A stretch of 64,000 nt of DNA from Glycine soja (GCF_004193775.1 NC_041021.1:2056001-2120000), one strand, 5' to 3'; counted from the first letter of the stretch, positions 11,901 to 22,997 are shown. Translations and numbers: made by a program. The notes: generated by a model from the letters alone, not told the origin.

Positions 11901-12508
11901 TATGTGCTGGCCGAGGTATTAATACTGACAAAGAAATGCCAAAAGATTGCAGCTCCTCCTTTAAAGATGGATCTGAATATTTAAAGAACTCTGGTAATGA
12001 AAAGGCTCCAATTGAAACTTCGTGTCCTATGAAGGAAGGTTTACTTGTGATGAATAGTATAAAATCAGCATCTGCCGGTAAAAACTCACTGCACTCAATT
12101 TGTCAAGAACACCTTACAGGTAAGATCATATGTACTGGCAGAGGAAATAATACTAAACAAGAAATGTCAAAAGATGGTGACTACTTTGCTGGTGTTAAAG
12201 ATGGATTTGACTGTTTACAGAATTCCAATAATGACAATGCTTCAATTGCAACTTCTTGTTTCCAGGAAGGCTTATGTATGACTGATAGTAAAAAATCACT
12301 ATCCCAATCACTGCCTTGGATTCCTCAAGAATGTAATGTTGGAAAGGTTAGATGTGCTGGCAGGGTTACTAAGACTGAAGAAAGAATGCTAAAAGTTGGC
12401 AGATCACCCATTAGTACTGAAGTTCAGGATGGATCTGACAGTTGTCAGAACCCTGGCAATGAAGACAATGCTCCAATTACACCTTGTGAACTACACAAGA
12501 TGGCTTGA
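8927..12508 (+). CDS. DCD (Development and Cell Death) domain protein
   Basis: Coding exons 8927-9211, 9349-9465 and 9548-12508 join into 1120 codons. Residues about 15-145 form a DCD domain. Its hallmarks are GAIFMSN near the start, CFKRGLFGLP, FLFEYEKRQLHG, FPAQV, and the second-exon motif WLCKPLPE. DCD proteins such as the N-rich proteins of soybean act in stress and cell-death signalling, but this long form is uncharacterised to my knowledge. The rest is hydrophilic and low in known domains. Basic clusters (KWMKKRKPKP near 10.99-11.03 kb, QQKKRKL near 11.3 kb) look like nuclear localisation signals. The C-terminal third consists of internal repeats (separate entries). The single 2.96-kb last exon is typical for this subfamily. 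Start choice: the first ATG after the inferred leader-intron acceptor. Confidence 0.85.
11479..11735 (+). repeat. In-frame tandem repeat, 2 units, in the DCD protein
   Basis: Two units of about 43 codons (from about 11479 and about 11608). Each contains AEV.NI, then THSE, then ARGY.C.EGGE and a final ALTAL/ALAAF stretch. The repeat keeps the reading frame, so it is a protein-level duplication in the hydrophilic C-terminal part. No known domain is recognised. Confidence 0.85.
11796..12505 (+). repeat. In-frame repeat, 3 units of about 78 codons, in the DCD protein C-terminus
   Basis: Three successive units begin near 11796, 12031 and 12266. Each carries, in order, a GL(C/L)..(M/N/T)(D/N)S.KS start, an I(R/C/P)Q.(C/E/H) block, a K(I/V)(I/R)C(A/T)GR motif, a (K/E)EM.K(D/V) motif, a (D)GS/F(E/D).(L/C) block and an asparagine-rich end. 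The most conserved core is the CAGR/CTGR motif. The spacing is about 235 bp and in frame. The units differ enough to be old. Confidence 0.8.
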
Positions 12509-14180
12509 GCCTGATTCTGAAGCAGATTGAAACCGCATTTCAAAGAGGCGTGTGGCTCCTCCATGTATCATTTTGGTGTCTCATCTGTTGGGATGGCTGC
12601 AGCGGTTGGTTTCATTAGACTCATGCTTACTTACTGAGAGGCAAATCAAGTTGCTGATTTTTTGCAAATCATGGTTTGAGTTTGCAAACCATAGAGATGA
12701 TCTTCTATGTTCCCCCTGATTTTGTAGAGTTGGCTTTTGTTAGCTGACAATGCTGCTGGGGGATTCAAGCTTCTTTTTTCTTTTTTTCTTTTTTTAATTT
12801 TCCATTGTCCACAAAAATAGAATATAGCTTGAGGCTTGAGCATTTACGTATGGCTCACACATGCCATTCTCTATGATGGTATAGTATTTCGGGGAAGTTC
12901 AGAAAGATGTACAGGATGCTCTGCCCATTGCGGTAGACCTTATTTTGGGAAGGGTGCTGTTAGTATGACAAGGGTAGAAGTCATGTTTGGTACGCCAGTG
13001 GGTCTTAGTTCAACTGCTGAAAATATATAAATATGTTTTTAGGATGTTTAAATGTTGGAAACGATTGCAGTCTCTCGATTTTCCTTTCATGCTTGAAGCC
13101 TTGAATATAAAATATGCAACTTAAATTAAAGGTTAAAGTTTTGTTCAATAAAAGTTTTTTTTTAGTATACTATTTAAATAATAAATTACTATGTAGTTTT
13201 ATAGTATTTATACATAAAAATAGTTTATAATTAATTAATAATATACAAATATTTTTTCTGTCAACATATGAAAATAAATTGAAGTTTTATATTCATTTAA
13301 CATATTTTAGAATAATACTACAGAGGCAGACGTATATGCACTATATATACACTATACAATAGAGAAACACGTATACGCACCATATAGAATAATAATATTT
13401 ACATTGTCATTCAACAATGGTGAAAAAAATTTGATTCTCTGATGATTTTTCAAGAATTAATTTTATTACTTTTGACTAAGAGAATACATTACTTCTAGAA
13501 AAAAATATAATATTTTTTATTTTGATAATTATCTTCCTACAAAGCAGACCAAAACTGATTAATAATGGTTGATGGCTTTTTTTTTTTTTACTTTTTAGTA
13601 TGCATATTTATGTGATCTCGAATCAATTTCTTAGTGCATGTTTTATGATACACATTTCAATATAGATTTAAAAAAACACTTCTGCCTCAAAAGTAATTTT
13701 TCCCTGATTTTCAAACATGTTCTTACTTTATTTGCTTTTCCTACCCAAAAAAAATGAAAATCAAATTCTTGTTTTGTTTTATTTATTTATTTATGTTGTA
13801 GATCTATTTCTTTAAATGCATCATCATTTTTATATAAAAACAAATAAAGCATAATTTTTTTTTTTTTTTGTTTTTGAAATACATAATCGGTCTACTAAAA
13901 AAAAGAAAAAGAAATACATATTGGAGTGAGGCTCCCTTGGCAGTTAACACGGTGGGATCACAGGATTCAGATGGTGGACTAAAATCAGCAACATACATAT
14001 TCGAGACTCCTCCTCCTAAGTCCTAACCCTAATCATCCTCTTCCGCACCTTCGCCTTCTTACCCCTCCTTCCTCTCTCAGCTTCCTTCTTTCTACGAGGG
14101 AGAGTGTCGCTAGCATTCCTCCTTAAGCGTTTATGTTTAATGTTTCTTTGTGACTTGGTGTTTGGTTTCTGTGATGGCAG
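12509..14180. other. 3' UTR of the DCD gene and AT-rich spacer
   Basis: 12509 to about 13100 is moderately G/C-rich and is probably the 3' UTR. After that the DNA is A/T-rich with poly-T runs (13575-13590, 13856-13870). A more balanced stretch (13920-14180) precedes the PIG-V remnant, but I could not find PIG-V N-terminal coding sequence in it. Confidence 0.5.
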
Positions 14181-14390
14181 ATACTCGGAGAGTTTGCATG
14201 CATTTCTGTGTTTTGGAGGAATGTATCACTTCGTGTCTGGTGGAAATGTGCGAGGTCTAATGGCGTGCTGAATGCTGGCTACTTCTGTTTTCAGACTATG
14301 GCATCGGGCTTATCATGCTGTGTTTCACAAAAAGCGTGTTGCTGTTAGTTTCTTCACTATTTCTTACTTCCTACATTGTGTAATTACTTA

Positions 14391-14466
14391 CTCCCTCTGG
14401 TCTCGAATATAAGGAAAGATAAACTAACTTACATTGTCTTATGCTTATATTCGAGACTGGAGGGAG
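14391..14466. mobile_element. Stowaway-type MITE, 76 bp
   Basis: Near-perfect terminal inverted repeats of about 24 bp: CTCCCTCTGGTCTCGAATAT at the left and its complement, ending GAGACTGGAGGGAG, at the right. The insertion is flanked by the TA target duplication (14389-14390 and 14467-14468). CTCCCTC ends and a TA target are the signature of Tc1/mariner-derived Stowaway elements. At 76 bp it is little more than two repeats with a short loop. It sits in an intron of the PIG-V pseudogene. Confidence 0.92.
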
Positions 14467-16788
14467 TATAAGTGTTTGTCCTTGGGTCCTGTGCGGATAA
14501 AATTCACCATTAGCACTTCAGTAAGAAGAAAAACTGAATTTGGGTACTTCATTTTTATAGAAGCTCTCTCATCTAACTTCTTCAGAGAAGCTAAGATGCA
14601 TAAGTTAATTTTAATTTTTAATCCGTTGGAGAAACTCAATTCATTTTACCTTTTTGTTGTCTTTTTACTATAAGTGTTTGTATAGAAGTTTTTCCTAACA
14701 GGATCTTAATAAATCTCATTTGCATTAAGTTTCACATGACTGTCATTGTATTGATTAATGTTAAAAATGGTTTTCTATGCCTGGGAATTTGAAGCAACTG
14801 TGTCAAGCACGTGTGAAATTATGAATGTAGTTGTTGGCATTCGATGGTAAACGAGAGGGTGAGTTCAGTCAACATGGCTTCTAGCTTAAAGAAACATATT
14901 TGTTTCTTTGTTATTTGGAAGGTTTGATGGCTAATTTTATTAACAAGGAGTGTGGATGTTTATGATATTAGCCTATTAGGTGTGGAAGTTAGGGGACACA
15001 AGAGTGGTGGGGGTGCAATATTGTATGTTTGAGGGGTTTTTTGCAGTTGTGGATTTTTTCACATGTGATAGGTCATAGAGTAGAAATTAAATATATCTAG
15101 AACTAATAATTTTTCTTTAACTATGTGTTATAGGAACATTTGTAAACTGACATATAGATGTAGCTCAAGTAGTTAGGGTAGATGTTCTAGGATTGATTTC
15201 CATGTCATTTGAAAAGAAAAAGATTTCAAGCATTGTTAGTTTGAATTATAAACTGGAATACTGACTGATTCTTTGTCATTGTCCCAGTTGGCTTTGCAGA
15301 TTGTTATTGTTGGAGCTTTACGTACTGCATTTATTTTTGCTCCATTTGTAGCTTTCCAGACTTATGGCTATTACAATATGTGTGTTGAGCGTTCCCCTGA
15401 TGAAATAAGGCCCTGGTGCAAGGCAAGAATACCGTTACTTCACAATTACATCCAAAGTCATTATTGGTATTTTCATTTTTAAGTTTCAACAGTTTTGTTG
15501 ATTTATTTTGCTAATGCTATGCTGTTGGCTGAATTATTATACCCTAGTCTATGCAACCTATTATGATGTATTTTCTCTGTAGTCTATAAAGTTGGAACTT
15601 GGATGTTTAAAATTTAAATAGTCAGATTTTCCAGTGGAGGTTGTTAATTTCTGATTGTCCAGGGGTGTAGGTTTCTTGAGATATTTTCAGCTGAAACAGT
15701 TGCTAAACTTTCTACTTGCATCTCCAATACTGTCTCTGGCACTTCGCTCAGAGTTGTCCATTATGCTAAGTCAAGGCCTCAGAACTTTTTCTCTCTGGGT
15801 TTTTTAACTCCTATGGAAGAAGAGAGCCGTGGAGTTGTGTTTTTATCAGATGAACTCTCAAGGTCCAAAGAAGCTGGAAGTGTGGAAAAATCCTCTGTTT
15901 GATTAGAAGGTATGATTCTCAAACAGATAACTGTGTTTTACTTTGCATTAGTTGGAAGTACATTGCTTTGTGAGGTAAATAATTCACTGACTTGGGTATA
16001 ATAATTAAATCATCCACTTTGATGGTTTTATGTGGTACTGCTATTTTCATTCTTTCACATTTGTGGTTCAACCATTTTGTTGTTTGTCTGGTCATTCCTA
16101 GTTGGTGATATATGTACAGAGTTACATACTATGCTTAATTCCTTCATTCATTGTTCTTTATAGTATACAGCATATAAGCATGCGACTTCAGATTATACAA
16201 TAAAGCTTTATATCTTGTCATTGCAACCATAACACTACTCACTCCTGCTCCAGAACACTCCAATCTTAGGAGGAGAAAGAATGTGAGCAAGGGAGACATT
16301 GCTAATGTTCCCATGGAATCTGAGCCAGCAGCAATTTGGCCGGGATACTTGTCTGCTTCTGTTCTCCCATTCGTGCTACACTTGGGATTCATGGTATGCA
16401 CTGCTTTTTTTGTCATGCGTGTACAGGTAGTGTCAACTGTCTTGCTTTCTTTCTGCTTCTATTTATCATGTGTGAACTTCAACTTTTTCTAATCATGTTT
16501 TAAGACCTGCCCTGAATATTGCTTAAATGTTCTAAACTTGGTCACCGAGGGTGTGCATGGTGAAAAATGGGGTAATGAAAATTGACATAGTATTTGGCCA
16601 CAAGAAAAGTATAGATGCACCCTTCATTTTCTGCTATCCCACTTTACTGTTTACCTATTGCACCTTTTAATCAATTTCTATCATATCCGTTTTGTTGCTT
16701 AAGAATGGCTGAAAGTTTTTGCTAATGCAAACTTTTGGTAAATGACATTTAACAGGTGTCAACTCGTTTCTTGTCTGCCAGCCCTCCT

Positions 16789-16854
16789 CTTTATTGGTTT
16801 GCTTCATATATAATGGCGAATCTTTATTGGTTTGCTTCATATATAATGGCGAAT
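16789..16854 (+). repeat. 33-bp exact tandem duplication in the last PIG-V pseudogene exon
   Basis: Two identical 33-base units (16789-16821 and 16822-16854) duplicate 11 residues (LYWFASYIMAN) in frame. The duplicated segment is part of a predicted membrane helix conserved in PIG-V. The copies look identical, so the event is recent relative to the other lesions. Confidence 0.95.
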
Positions 16855-16971
16855 CCTGCAAAATACTTTAGATGGGGATACGTGATATGGGCATACTCTA
16901 TGGCATACATTTTTCTTGGCAGTCTGCTGTTTTCAAACTTCTACCCTTTCACCTACCGAGAAGAAAGGTAG

Positions 16972-18155
16972 ATGGTTCTTGAAAGCTGTTAGTCTTTTTA
17001 TTTCATGCAAATGCAATGCACAAAGGCATATAGCTATCATGAAGTGTTCACCACAAAAAAAAAAAAAAAAACCAGGATTTAGCGTCGGTTATATATGACA
17101 CTTTTCTGGCGGTTCAAACCAGGATTTAACGTTGCTGCTGAATTTCATATTTATGTTGGCTTCTTCAGTGCTTTTGCCCATTTGGTGGTTGCCGTTTGAT
17201 CTTAAACGCCTGTGATTTACTAGTAGTGGAGAAAATGCCCCCTTCCCTCTCTCAAATTAGCACGTTTTGTTTTGGTCAGTGTGTATTCAGTATAATATCT
17301 AGATGAGTAAACTAATAGAATTCCTTTTTCCTTTGTTGTAATTTTCTTTTTTGACTATTATTTTTCTTTTTATTCGATGATAGCTTTTGTTGAAGTTCAA
17401 TACCACTTTATTTTCAATGAGTGGCAAAGTGATCTATCTTAGAAACATGGTCATAGATGAAATTCATGTTCCTCTTCTTCAGAGCTGATTTTATTCTGTA
17501 ATATCTCGAAACTACGTGAAAGACAAGCGCAAGAATAAAACAAATTAAAAGGTACATGTGATGAGCATGTTGGGGATTTTATTTCATTTTTAAAAAATCA
17601 TATTTTAATTATAATTGTGGATTTATTTTACATTAAAAAAAATAATTCAAAGATAAAGTAAAAACATACATTACTTGCGACAAATAAAGCTCAATTGGAA
17701 AGTGGATTTTCTGTAGTTGGAATTTTGAATTTTCATCCAACCAATTACAAAGACCCCACGGTAAGTTTGTTGTATTCTATACAATTTATTCTTTAGAAAA
17801 AATTCTTAGTAGTACAGAGTGTATTTTATTTAAATTTTTTATATATTAAAAAGTTTAGGAAAGCTAAGTTTGGTATTTTATTTGAAGTTTAAATTATTAA
17901 ACAAGTCCTTAAATTATTATTTTTAATTGAATTCTCATCATTATTTTTTTTACTCTAAAACAATGTAAAAATTCTTCAAAACTCCAAGTAAACGTTATTT
18001 CATTGTTTTTCCTCTTCCCTCTGTTTATTACAGACAGCATTTTCTTCTCTGCAGCATTCAAATCCAGTCACAGTGACGAAACGACACGAATTGAAGACAA
18101 AAGAGTCAAACATAAATGATAGATACATAGATTTTTTCATTCAGAGTTTAGTCAA
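16972..18155. other. Intergenic DNA and leader of the glycosyltransferase gene
   Basis: Contains a poly-A run (17056-17073). It also has two copies of an AACCAGGATTTA(G/A)CGT phrase (about 17072 and 17117). A/T-rich DNA follows to about 18000. A pyrimidine-rich leader probably starts near 18000 and runs into the ATG at 18156. No other coding sequence is seen. Confidence 0.5.
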
Positions 18156-21100
18156 ATGCTTCGTTCACGGCGGCGCTCCCCTTACGGCGCCTACCTCTGC
18201 GCCGTGATCTCCGCCGTGCTCCTCCTCTTCTCCGTCTCCCTCCTCTACTCCCGCCTCTCCCGCTCCCACCCCCACTCCCACCACCTCCCCCGTCCCTCCC
18301 TCGTTTCCCACTCCACCTCCGCCGACATCTCCATCGCCTCCTCCGACGACCCCATCGACGAGCTCGACTTCATCGACGAAACCCTAGATCCCCCCTCCCT
18401 CCGCCTCAACCCTCCCCCCTACCACCTCTTCTTCGATCCCCTCTCCGCCTCCCTCCGCCGCTCCTTCCACCACCGTCACTCCGACAACAACAATAATTTC
18501 CCCTTCCAATCCTTCTCCGATAATGATGACCGTTCCAAAACCGCATTCGCCTCCGACGACGTTCCCGTGGACTTCACCGTCCGTTCCATGGCGGCGCGTG
18601 TGGCCACAATCGACGACGCGCTGCTGCTCAAAACCTCTCCCTTAAGAGAAGGATGGAGCGACTGGTTCGACAAGAAGAGTGTGTTTTTAAGAAAGGATAG
18701 AATGTTCAGATCCAACTTCGACGTGCTTAACCCTCTCAACAACCCCTTGCTTCAAGATCCCGACGCCGGCGCCGCCACCACCGGACTCACCAGGGGGGAC
18801 AGAATTGTCCAGAAGTGGTGGATCCATGAGTTCAAGAAAGTTCCATTCCCTGGTATCAAGAAGAAGGCTCCTCTTAATGTCAATGTCAACACTCTCACCA
18901 AAGTTGGCATAGAACGCAGAACTTTGAATCATAACCACAACAACAATGATGATGATAATAATAATAATGAGATTATTAAAGAAGTTGTAAATTCTGGTAG
19001 CAATGGTGGTGAATCGAGCATTCAGAAAGATGTTGATGTTATTGGTGCTGATAGAGGTGTGTCTGTGAAGAATCATGTTGTAAATTCTGGTAGCAATGGT
19101 GGTGAATCGAGCATTGAGAAAGATGTTGATGTTGTTGGTGCTGCTAGGGGTGTGTCTGTGAAGAATCATGTGTATGCAGATGGGGATACTTGGGGCTACT
19201 ACCCTGGATTGCCGCGGCTGCGATTGTCGTTCAGTGATTTCATGGATGAGTTTTTCAGGCTGGGGAAATGTGTTACTAGAGTGTTTATGGTGTGGAATTC
19301 GCCACCTTGGATGTACACTGTTCGGCATCAGCGTGGTCTCGAGAGTTTGCTCTTTCATCACCCCGATGCTTGTGTTGTTGTGTTCTCCGAGACGGTGGAA
19401 CTTGATTTCTTCAAGGACAGCTTTGTTAAGGATGGGTAATTGTCGCCTCTCTTGGTCCAGATTTTGCTTTCTTATTGCTCAAGTTACCGTGTTGTTTTGA
19501 ATTACGATTGCTGAGAATCAAGGAATTGCTTTTATCAGGTACAAAGTTGCTGTTGCTATGCCAAATCTTGATGAGCTTCTGAAGGATATGCCTGCTCACA
19601 TTTTTGCTTCTGTGTGGTTTGAATGGAAGAAGACAAATTTCTATTCTACTCATTACAGTGAGCTTATCCGCCTTGCTGCTCTGTACAAGTAAGTTTTCTT
19701 GGTTGTTTTGTGTAGTTGGTGGTGATTGCTTAGGTGTATTAGTATAGTAATTTGGTGATGTGTATTGAACATGGTGATAGTATTTAGTACTTACTTTATT
19801 TTGCTGTTTATCTATTGGAGTAAGTTGTGAGCTGACTGTTTCTGATGTTTTTTTTGTGTGAAAAAGTCCGAGGATCAAAATTGTTGCAATGACATTTTCT
19901 TCTGTTTTGTCAGGTATGGTGGGATCTATCTAGATTCAGATATCATCGTGTTGAAGCCGATTTCTTTTCTTAATAATTCTGTTGGTATGGAGGGTCATGG
20001 TGCTGGAAGTGCTTTGAATGGTGCTGTAATGTCTTTTCCAAGACACAGGTATTGTTAGCTTGCTTTCTATCTTTCCATTATGATTTCATATCGGAAACAT
20101 GATTTTCAAGGAACTTATTAAAATGGGGGTCTTGAATGTCCAAATTCTGTTCTGCGATGGACTGACTAGGTTTTCTTGTCATAAAAAAATAGTTGTTTTT
20201 TCCGTTTATTCTCTTGCATCTCTTTTTATGAAACCTCAATGGTGATAGGTTCATCTTGTTGTCAAACCCACTTAATGGGATAAGACTTGGTTCTTGTAGT
20301 TGGGTATGCTTTCCATACTATCCATTGTGTTTAAGTTGGTTTTATATTCCATTAGAGTATTTCTTGAGAACGTGACTGTTTTGTTATGACTTATGCATGA
20401 GTAAGCATAATGTGCACATTTTTATGTTGTTCAATTTTGCTGTTGTCACCATAACTGCCATATGGAGATGCACACTTAGTCGATGTCCCATTTATTGGGA
20501 GGCTTGTCCTTCTTTTTTGTTTGGGATTCCAACAGCATTTGTCTCCTCCAGTGCATAAGCTTGGAAACCAAAATGTTAGGACCCCAATGGAAATGGACAA
20601 AAAAAGAGAGGATAATTTTATCAATAGATTTGATTGAAGTTGAAGATTAAATTATGGACATTCTGGTTGAAATGTATGATGCCGTGCCTTTTCATAATCA
20701 ATTTGAATGATATAGTGATACATAGGTGCAAATTCAATTAATTTGTTCTGCACTGTGTGAGACTTTCTTTGAGATTGACTATCTGTTATATGCCAGTTTG
20801 TTCGTAAAGGAGTGTTTGGAAGAGTTCTACATGACATATGATGATACCAGTTTGAGAGGGAATGGTGCTGATCTGTTGACGAGGGTTGCTCGAAAATATT
20901 TAGGAGATGAGAATAAATCTGTTAAGCACTTGGAGTTGAAAGTAGAACCCTCTTATATCTTCTTCCCTGTTAGTTCTCAGAACATAACAAGGTAAATTTA
21001 CATTTGTCTCAATTAATCGGGAATACATTTATGACGTAGGTTTTATTAGAAATACATGTGTTGGCATTTTTCACTGGTTGGCTTTATTGCTCGAGTCTAA

Positions 21101-21402
21101 CTTGGAGAGTGACACTGCCTCTCTTTTTTGTGCTTGTGTACCTTACCTGAATTAAACTGCAAACAGATACTTCATTTTGTGCTTGTGTACCTTACCTGAA
21201 TTAAACTGCAAACAGATACTTCATTGCACCGACGACAGAGACTGAGAAAGCTCAACAAGATGTGCTGCTTGAAAATATCCTGCACAATTCGTTGACATTT
21301 CATTTCTGGAACAGCGTGACATTTTCTCTCATCCCTGAACCAGATAGCCTTGTCTCCAAGCTTTTGAATTATGCTTGTATCCGATGCTCGGAATTACCGT
21401 GA
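18156..21402 (+). CDS. Alpha-1,4-glycosyltransferase family protein (DXD type)
   Basis: Exons 18156-19435, 19539-19688, 19914-20048, 20797-20991 and 21216-21402 join into 648 codons. The protein is a type II membrane protein: a short basic N-terminus (RSRRR), then one hydrophobic helix at about residues 10-32, then a Ser/Pro/His-rich stem. The catalytic region starts near residue 355. It contains YGGIYLDSDIIVLKP, with the DXD metal/nucleotide-sugar motif at about 484-486 (Gly_transf_sug), followed by a Gb3-synthase-like C-terminal domain. Golgi location is expected; the acceptor in plants is unknown to me. Exon 1 is strongly G/C- and C-rich for its first 700 bases (many NNC codons), unlike the rest. 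A 93-bp in-frame duplication lies in the stem, and the final intron carries a duplicated acceptor. Confidence 0.88.
18984..19169 (+). repeat. 93-bp in-frame tandem duplication in the glycosyltransferase stem
   Basis: Units 18984-19076 and 19077-19169 encode two 31-residue blocks (about residues 277-307 and 308-338). Both contain NSGSNGGESSI, KDVDV and RGVSVKNHV. A few substitutions separate them. The duplication lies in the low-complexity linker after a poly-Asn/Asp stretch, outside the catalytic fold. Confidence 0.93.
21129..21226 (+). repeat. 49-bp tandem duplication containing the last-exon splice acceptor
   Basis: The segment ending AACTGCAAACAGATACTTCA occurs twice in tandem with a 49-bp period. 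It creates two identical acceptors, AG at 21165-21166 and AG at 21214-21215. Only the downstream one (exon from 21216) keeps the frame, because the 49-bp offset is not a multiple of three. Confidence 0.92.
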
Positions 21403-22997
21403 ATGCCGACTTCCACCAATTTTGTCTTGAGATTCCATTCAGATTGCAGTCCAGAAGACATCGGCAGGCTCTTGTTCTTGTAGTGGTACAATTTTATAGT
21501 ATGCTTGTTAAATACTGGGTTGAAGTCTACTACTAAAAGAGAGCTAAGATATACTGAAAACTTTGTAAAGCAAAACTAGCGTTATCTAATGATATTCATG
21601 TATTACTATATTTATAACTAACAGTACAGTATTTATTAGAGATCACTGCACAGTTTTTGTGTAATTGCAATGAGTATCTGATACTTTTTATTAGTCAGTG
21701 AAGAAACAGAGCATGTTATTATTAATTTCTTCATTTTTTTTATAAATTATTAATTTCTTCATTTGATATTGCGCATTATTACTCTTCAAGACACTGGAAC
21801 TATCGTCACTTGAAGAGAAACTCTATTGTTAGGTGATTTCACGTGGATTTCACTAAACTGAGACTCAAATGAAATTTTATTTAATAATAAAGTATATATC
21901 CAATTAACGTTATTAGACCTGGACTCAAATGAAATTTGTTTAAATAACAAAAGACTCTGTCCAGTCATTAACTAAGTAGGCGTAATGGTTAACGTTGCTT
22001 GAATCAATTATTAGGTCCTAAGTTTGAATCTCACAATTTCAATCTGTGTGCTACAAACAATGACCGCGGGTTCAGCAATTTTTAAGGTCCCTCCTCTTTA
22101 TCTACACACCCTCAGACCAGGTTACCGGCTCATCACTAGAATCCTCAAAGTTGTCCTGAAAAATTTCCGTTCATTCAAAGTGTTACATTTGACATATAAA
22201 ATGCTCTAAAATTAATGTATTTTTGTTCAGTTTAATTTAAAGAAAGCAATTACTTAATGTACAGTTTCTTACGAACTTTTTTTTAAAAAAAAATTAATTA
22301 TTTTTTAAAACTAAACTAAACAAAACATTCATTAGTATACCAAAACAAAAAAATAGTACATAAAAAGCAAAACACAACAAAAGCATTCATTAACTCGTTA
22401 GAAATGGATAAAAAAAAATATCTTTTTATTTTATTTTATCAGGCCATCATCTCTCATTTCATTCGAGACATTTTGAATGATGATAACTATTGGAAAAAGT
22501 TTCAAGTGGTACTTCTATTTTTCTCTTCCCTCAACATGATCAGGAGTTGCTATGCTATCAAATGGAAACTTCACAGTACTAATGGATGCATGAAAAGTAA
22601 GGTTGGAAGCAGATTTTAGAGTGACATACCTATGGTTTCAAGGATGTACTCTCTTACTCAGCAACCATTGGATTCAAATCTTTTCCTTTGCTTCAGGTTG
22701 TACTCATGGTTCTCTTTTTTTTTTTTTGCTAACAATGATATTGGTACAAAGTAGCTCCTGCTGGAAGCAGTGACTAATCTTCGTCAAGGACCTTGAGTGC
22801 ACACAATGTGGATATTCTCCTACCAACACAATTTATTTCATATTCCAATGTCGACTAGGATTCGAAACCTGGACCACTTGGTTAAGGAATATAAGTCACT
22901 ATCACTTGTGTCAACTGTTGTTATACTTCATGGTTCTTTTTCTTCTTACGGCTATAATATATTTCATCAAAATCTCGGTTTCAATTCATGCCCCCTT
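21403..22997. other. Convergent intergenic region with a SINE
   Basis: This separates the plus-strand glycosyltransferase from the minus-strand TNL gene, so both 3' ends point here. It includes the probable 3' UTR of the glycosyltransferase (to about 21700), A/T-rich DNA and a SINE with target duplications. No coding sequence was recognised. Confidence 0.55.
22714..22927 (-). mobile_element. tRNA-derived SINE, about 214 bp
   Basis: Read on the minus strand, the head contains GGTTTCGAATCC, a near-perfect Pol III box B (GGTTCGANNCC), after a tRNA-like CCTTAACCAAGTGGTCC. The body ends with TTGTTAGC and an A-run, seen as the T-run 22714-22727 on the plus strand. The element is bracketed by the 10-bp direct repeat TCATGGTTCT (22704-22713 and 22928-22937), which I read as its target-site duplication. 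Head, tail and scar together make the SINE call strong. The family name is unknown to me. Confidence 0.8.

Larger units (their letters stand above)
14181..16971 (+). pseudogene. PIGV: 5'-truncated GPI mannosyltransferase 2 (PIG-V) pseudogene
   Basis: Recognisable exons are 14181 to about 14350, 15288-15466, 15663 to about 15910, 16254-16426 and 16756-16971. They encode the middle and C-terminal parts of the multi-membrane-span ER enzyme that adds the second mannose to the GPI anchor. Diagnostic stretches are FGGMYHFVSGGNVRG, PWCKARIPLL, YIQSHYWGVGFLRYFQ, LPFVLHLGFM, RFLSASPPLYWFASY and LLFSNFYPFT. The lesions are a TGA inside the first exon (14269-14271, right after MAC), a 2-nt insertion shifting the frame near 15747-15752, and probably a TGA at 15900-15902. 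There is also a 33-bp in-frame duplication (16789-16854). The N-terminal part, roughly 190 residues in the family, is absent. Splice sites are largely kept, so it arose by DNA duplication and not by retroposition. Confidence 0.85.

Noticed and set aside
18687..19361. 224-codon minus-strand frame opposite the glycosyltransferase exon 1
   Set aside because: Shadow of the real exon. Its Ile/Val runs reflect the complement of the Asn/Asp codon repeat.
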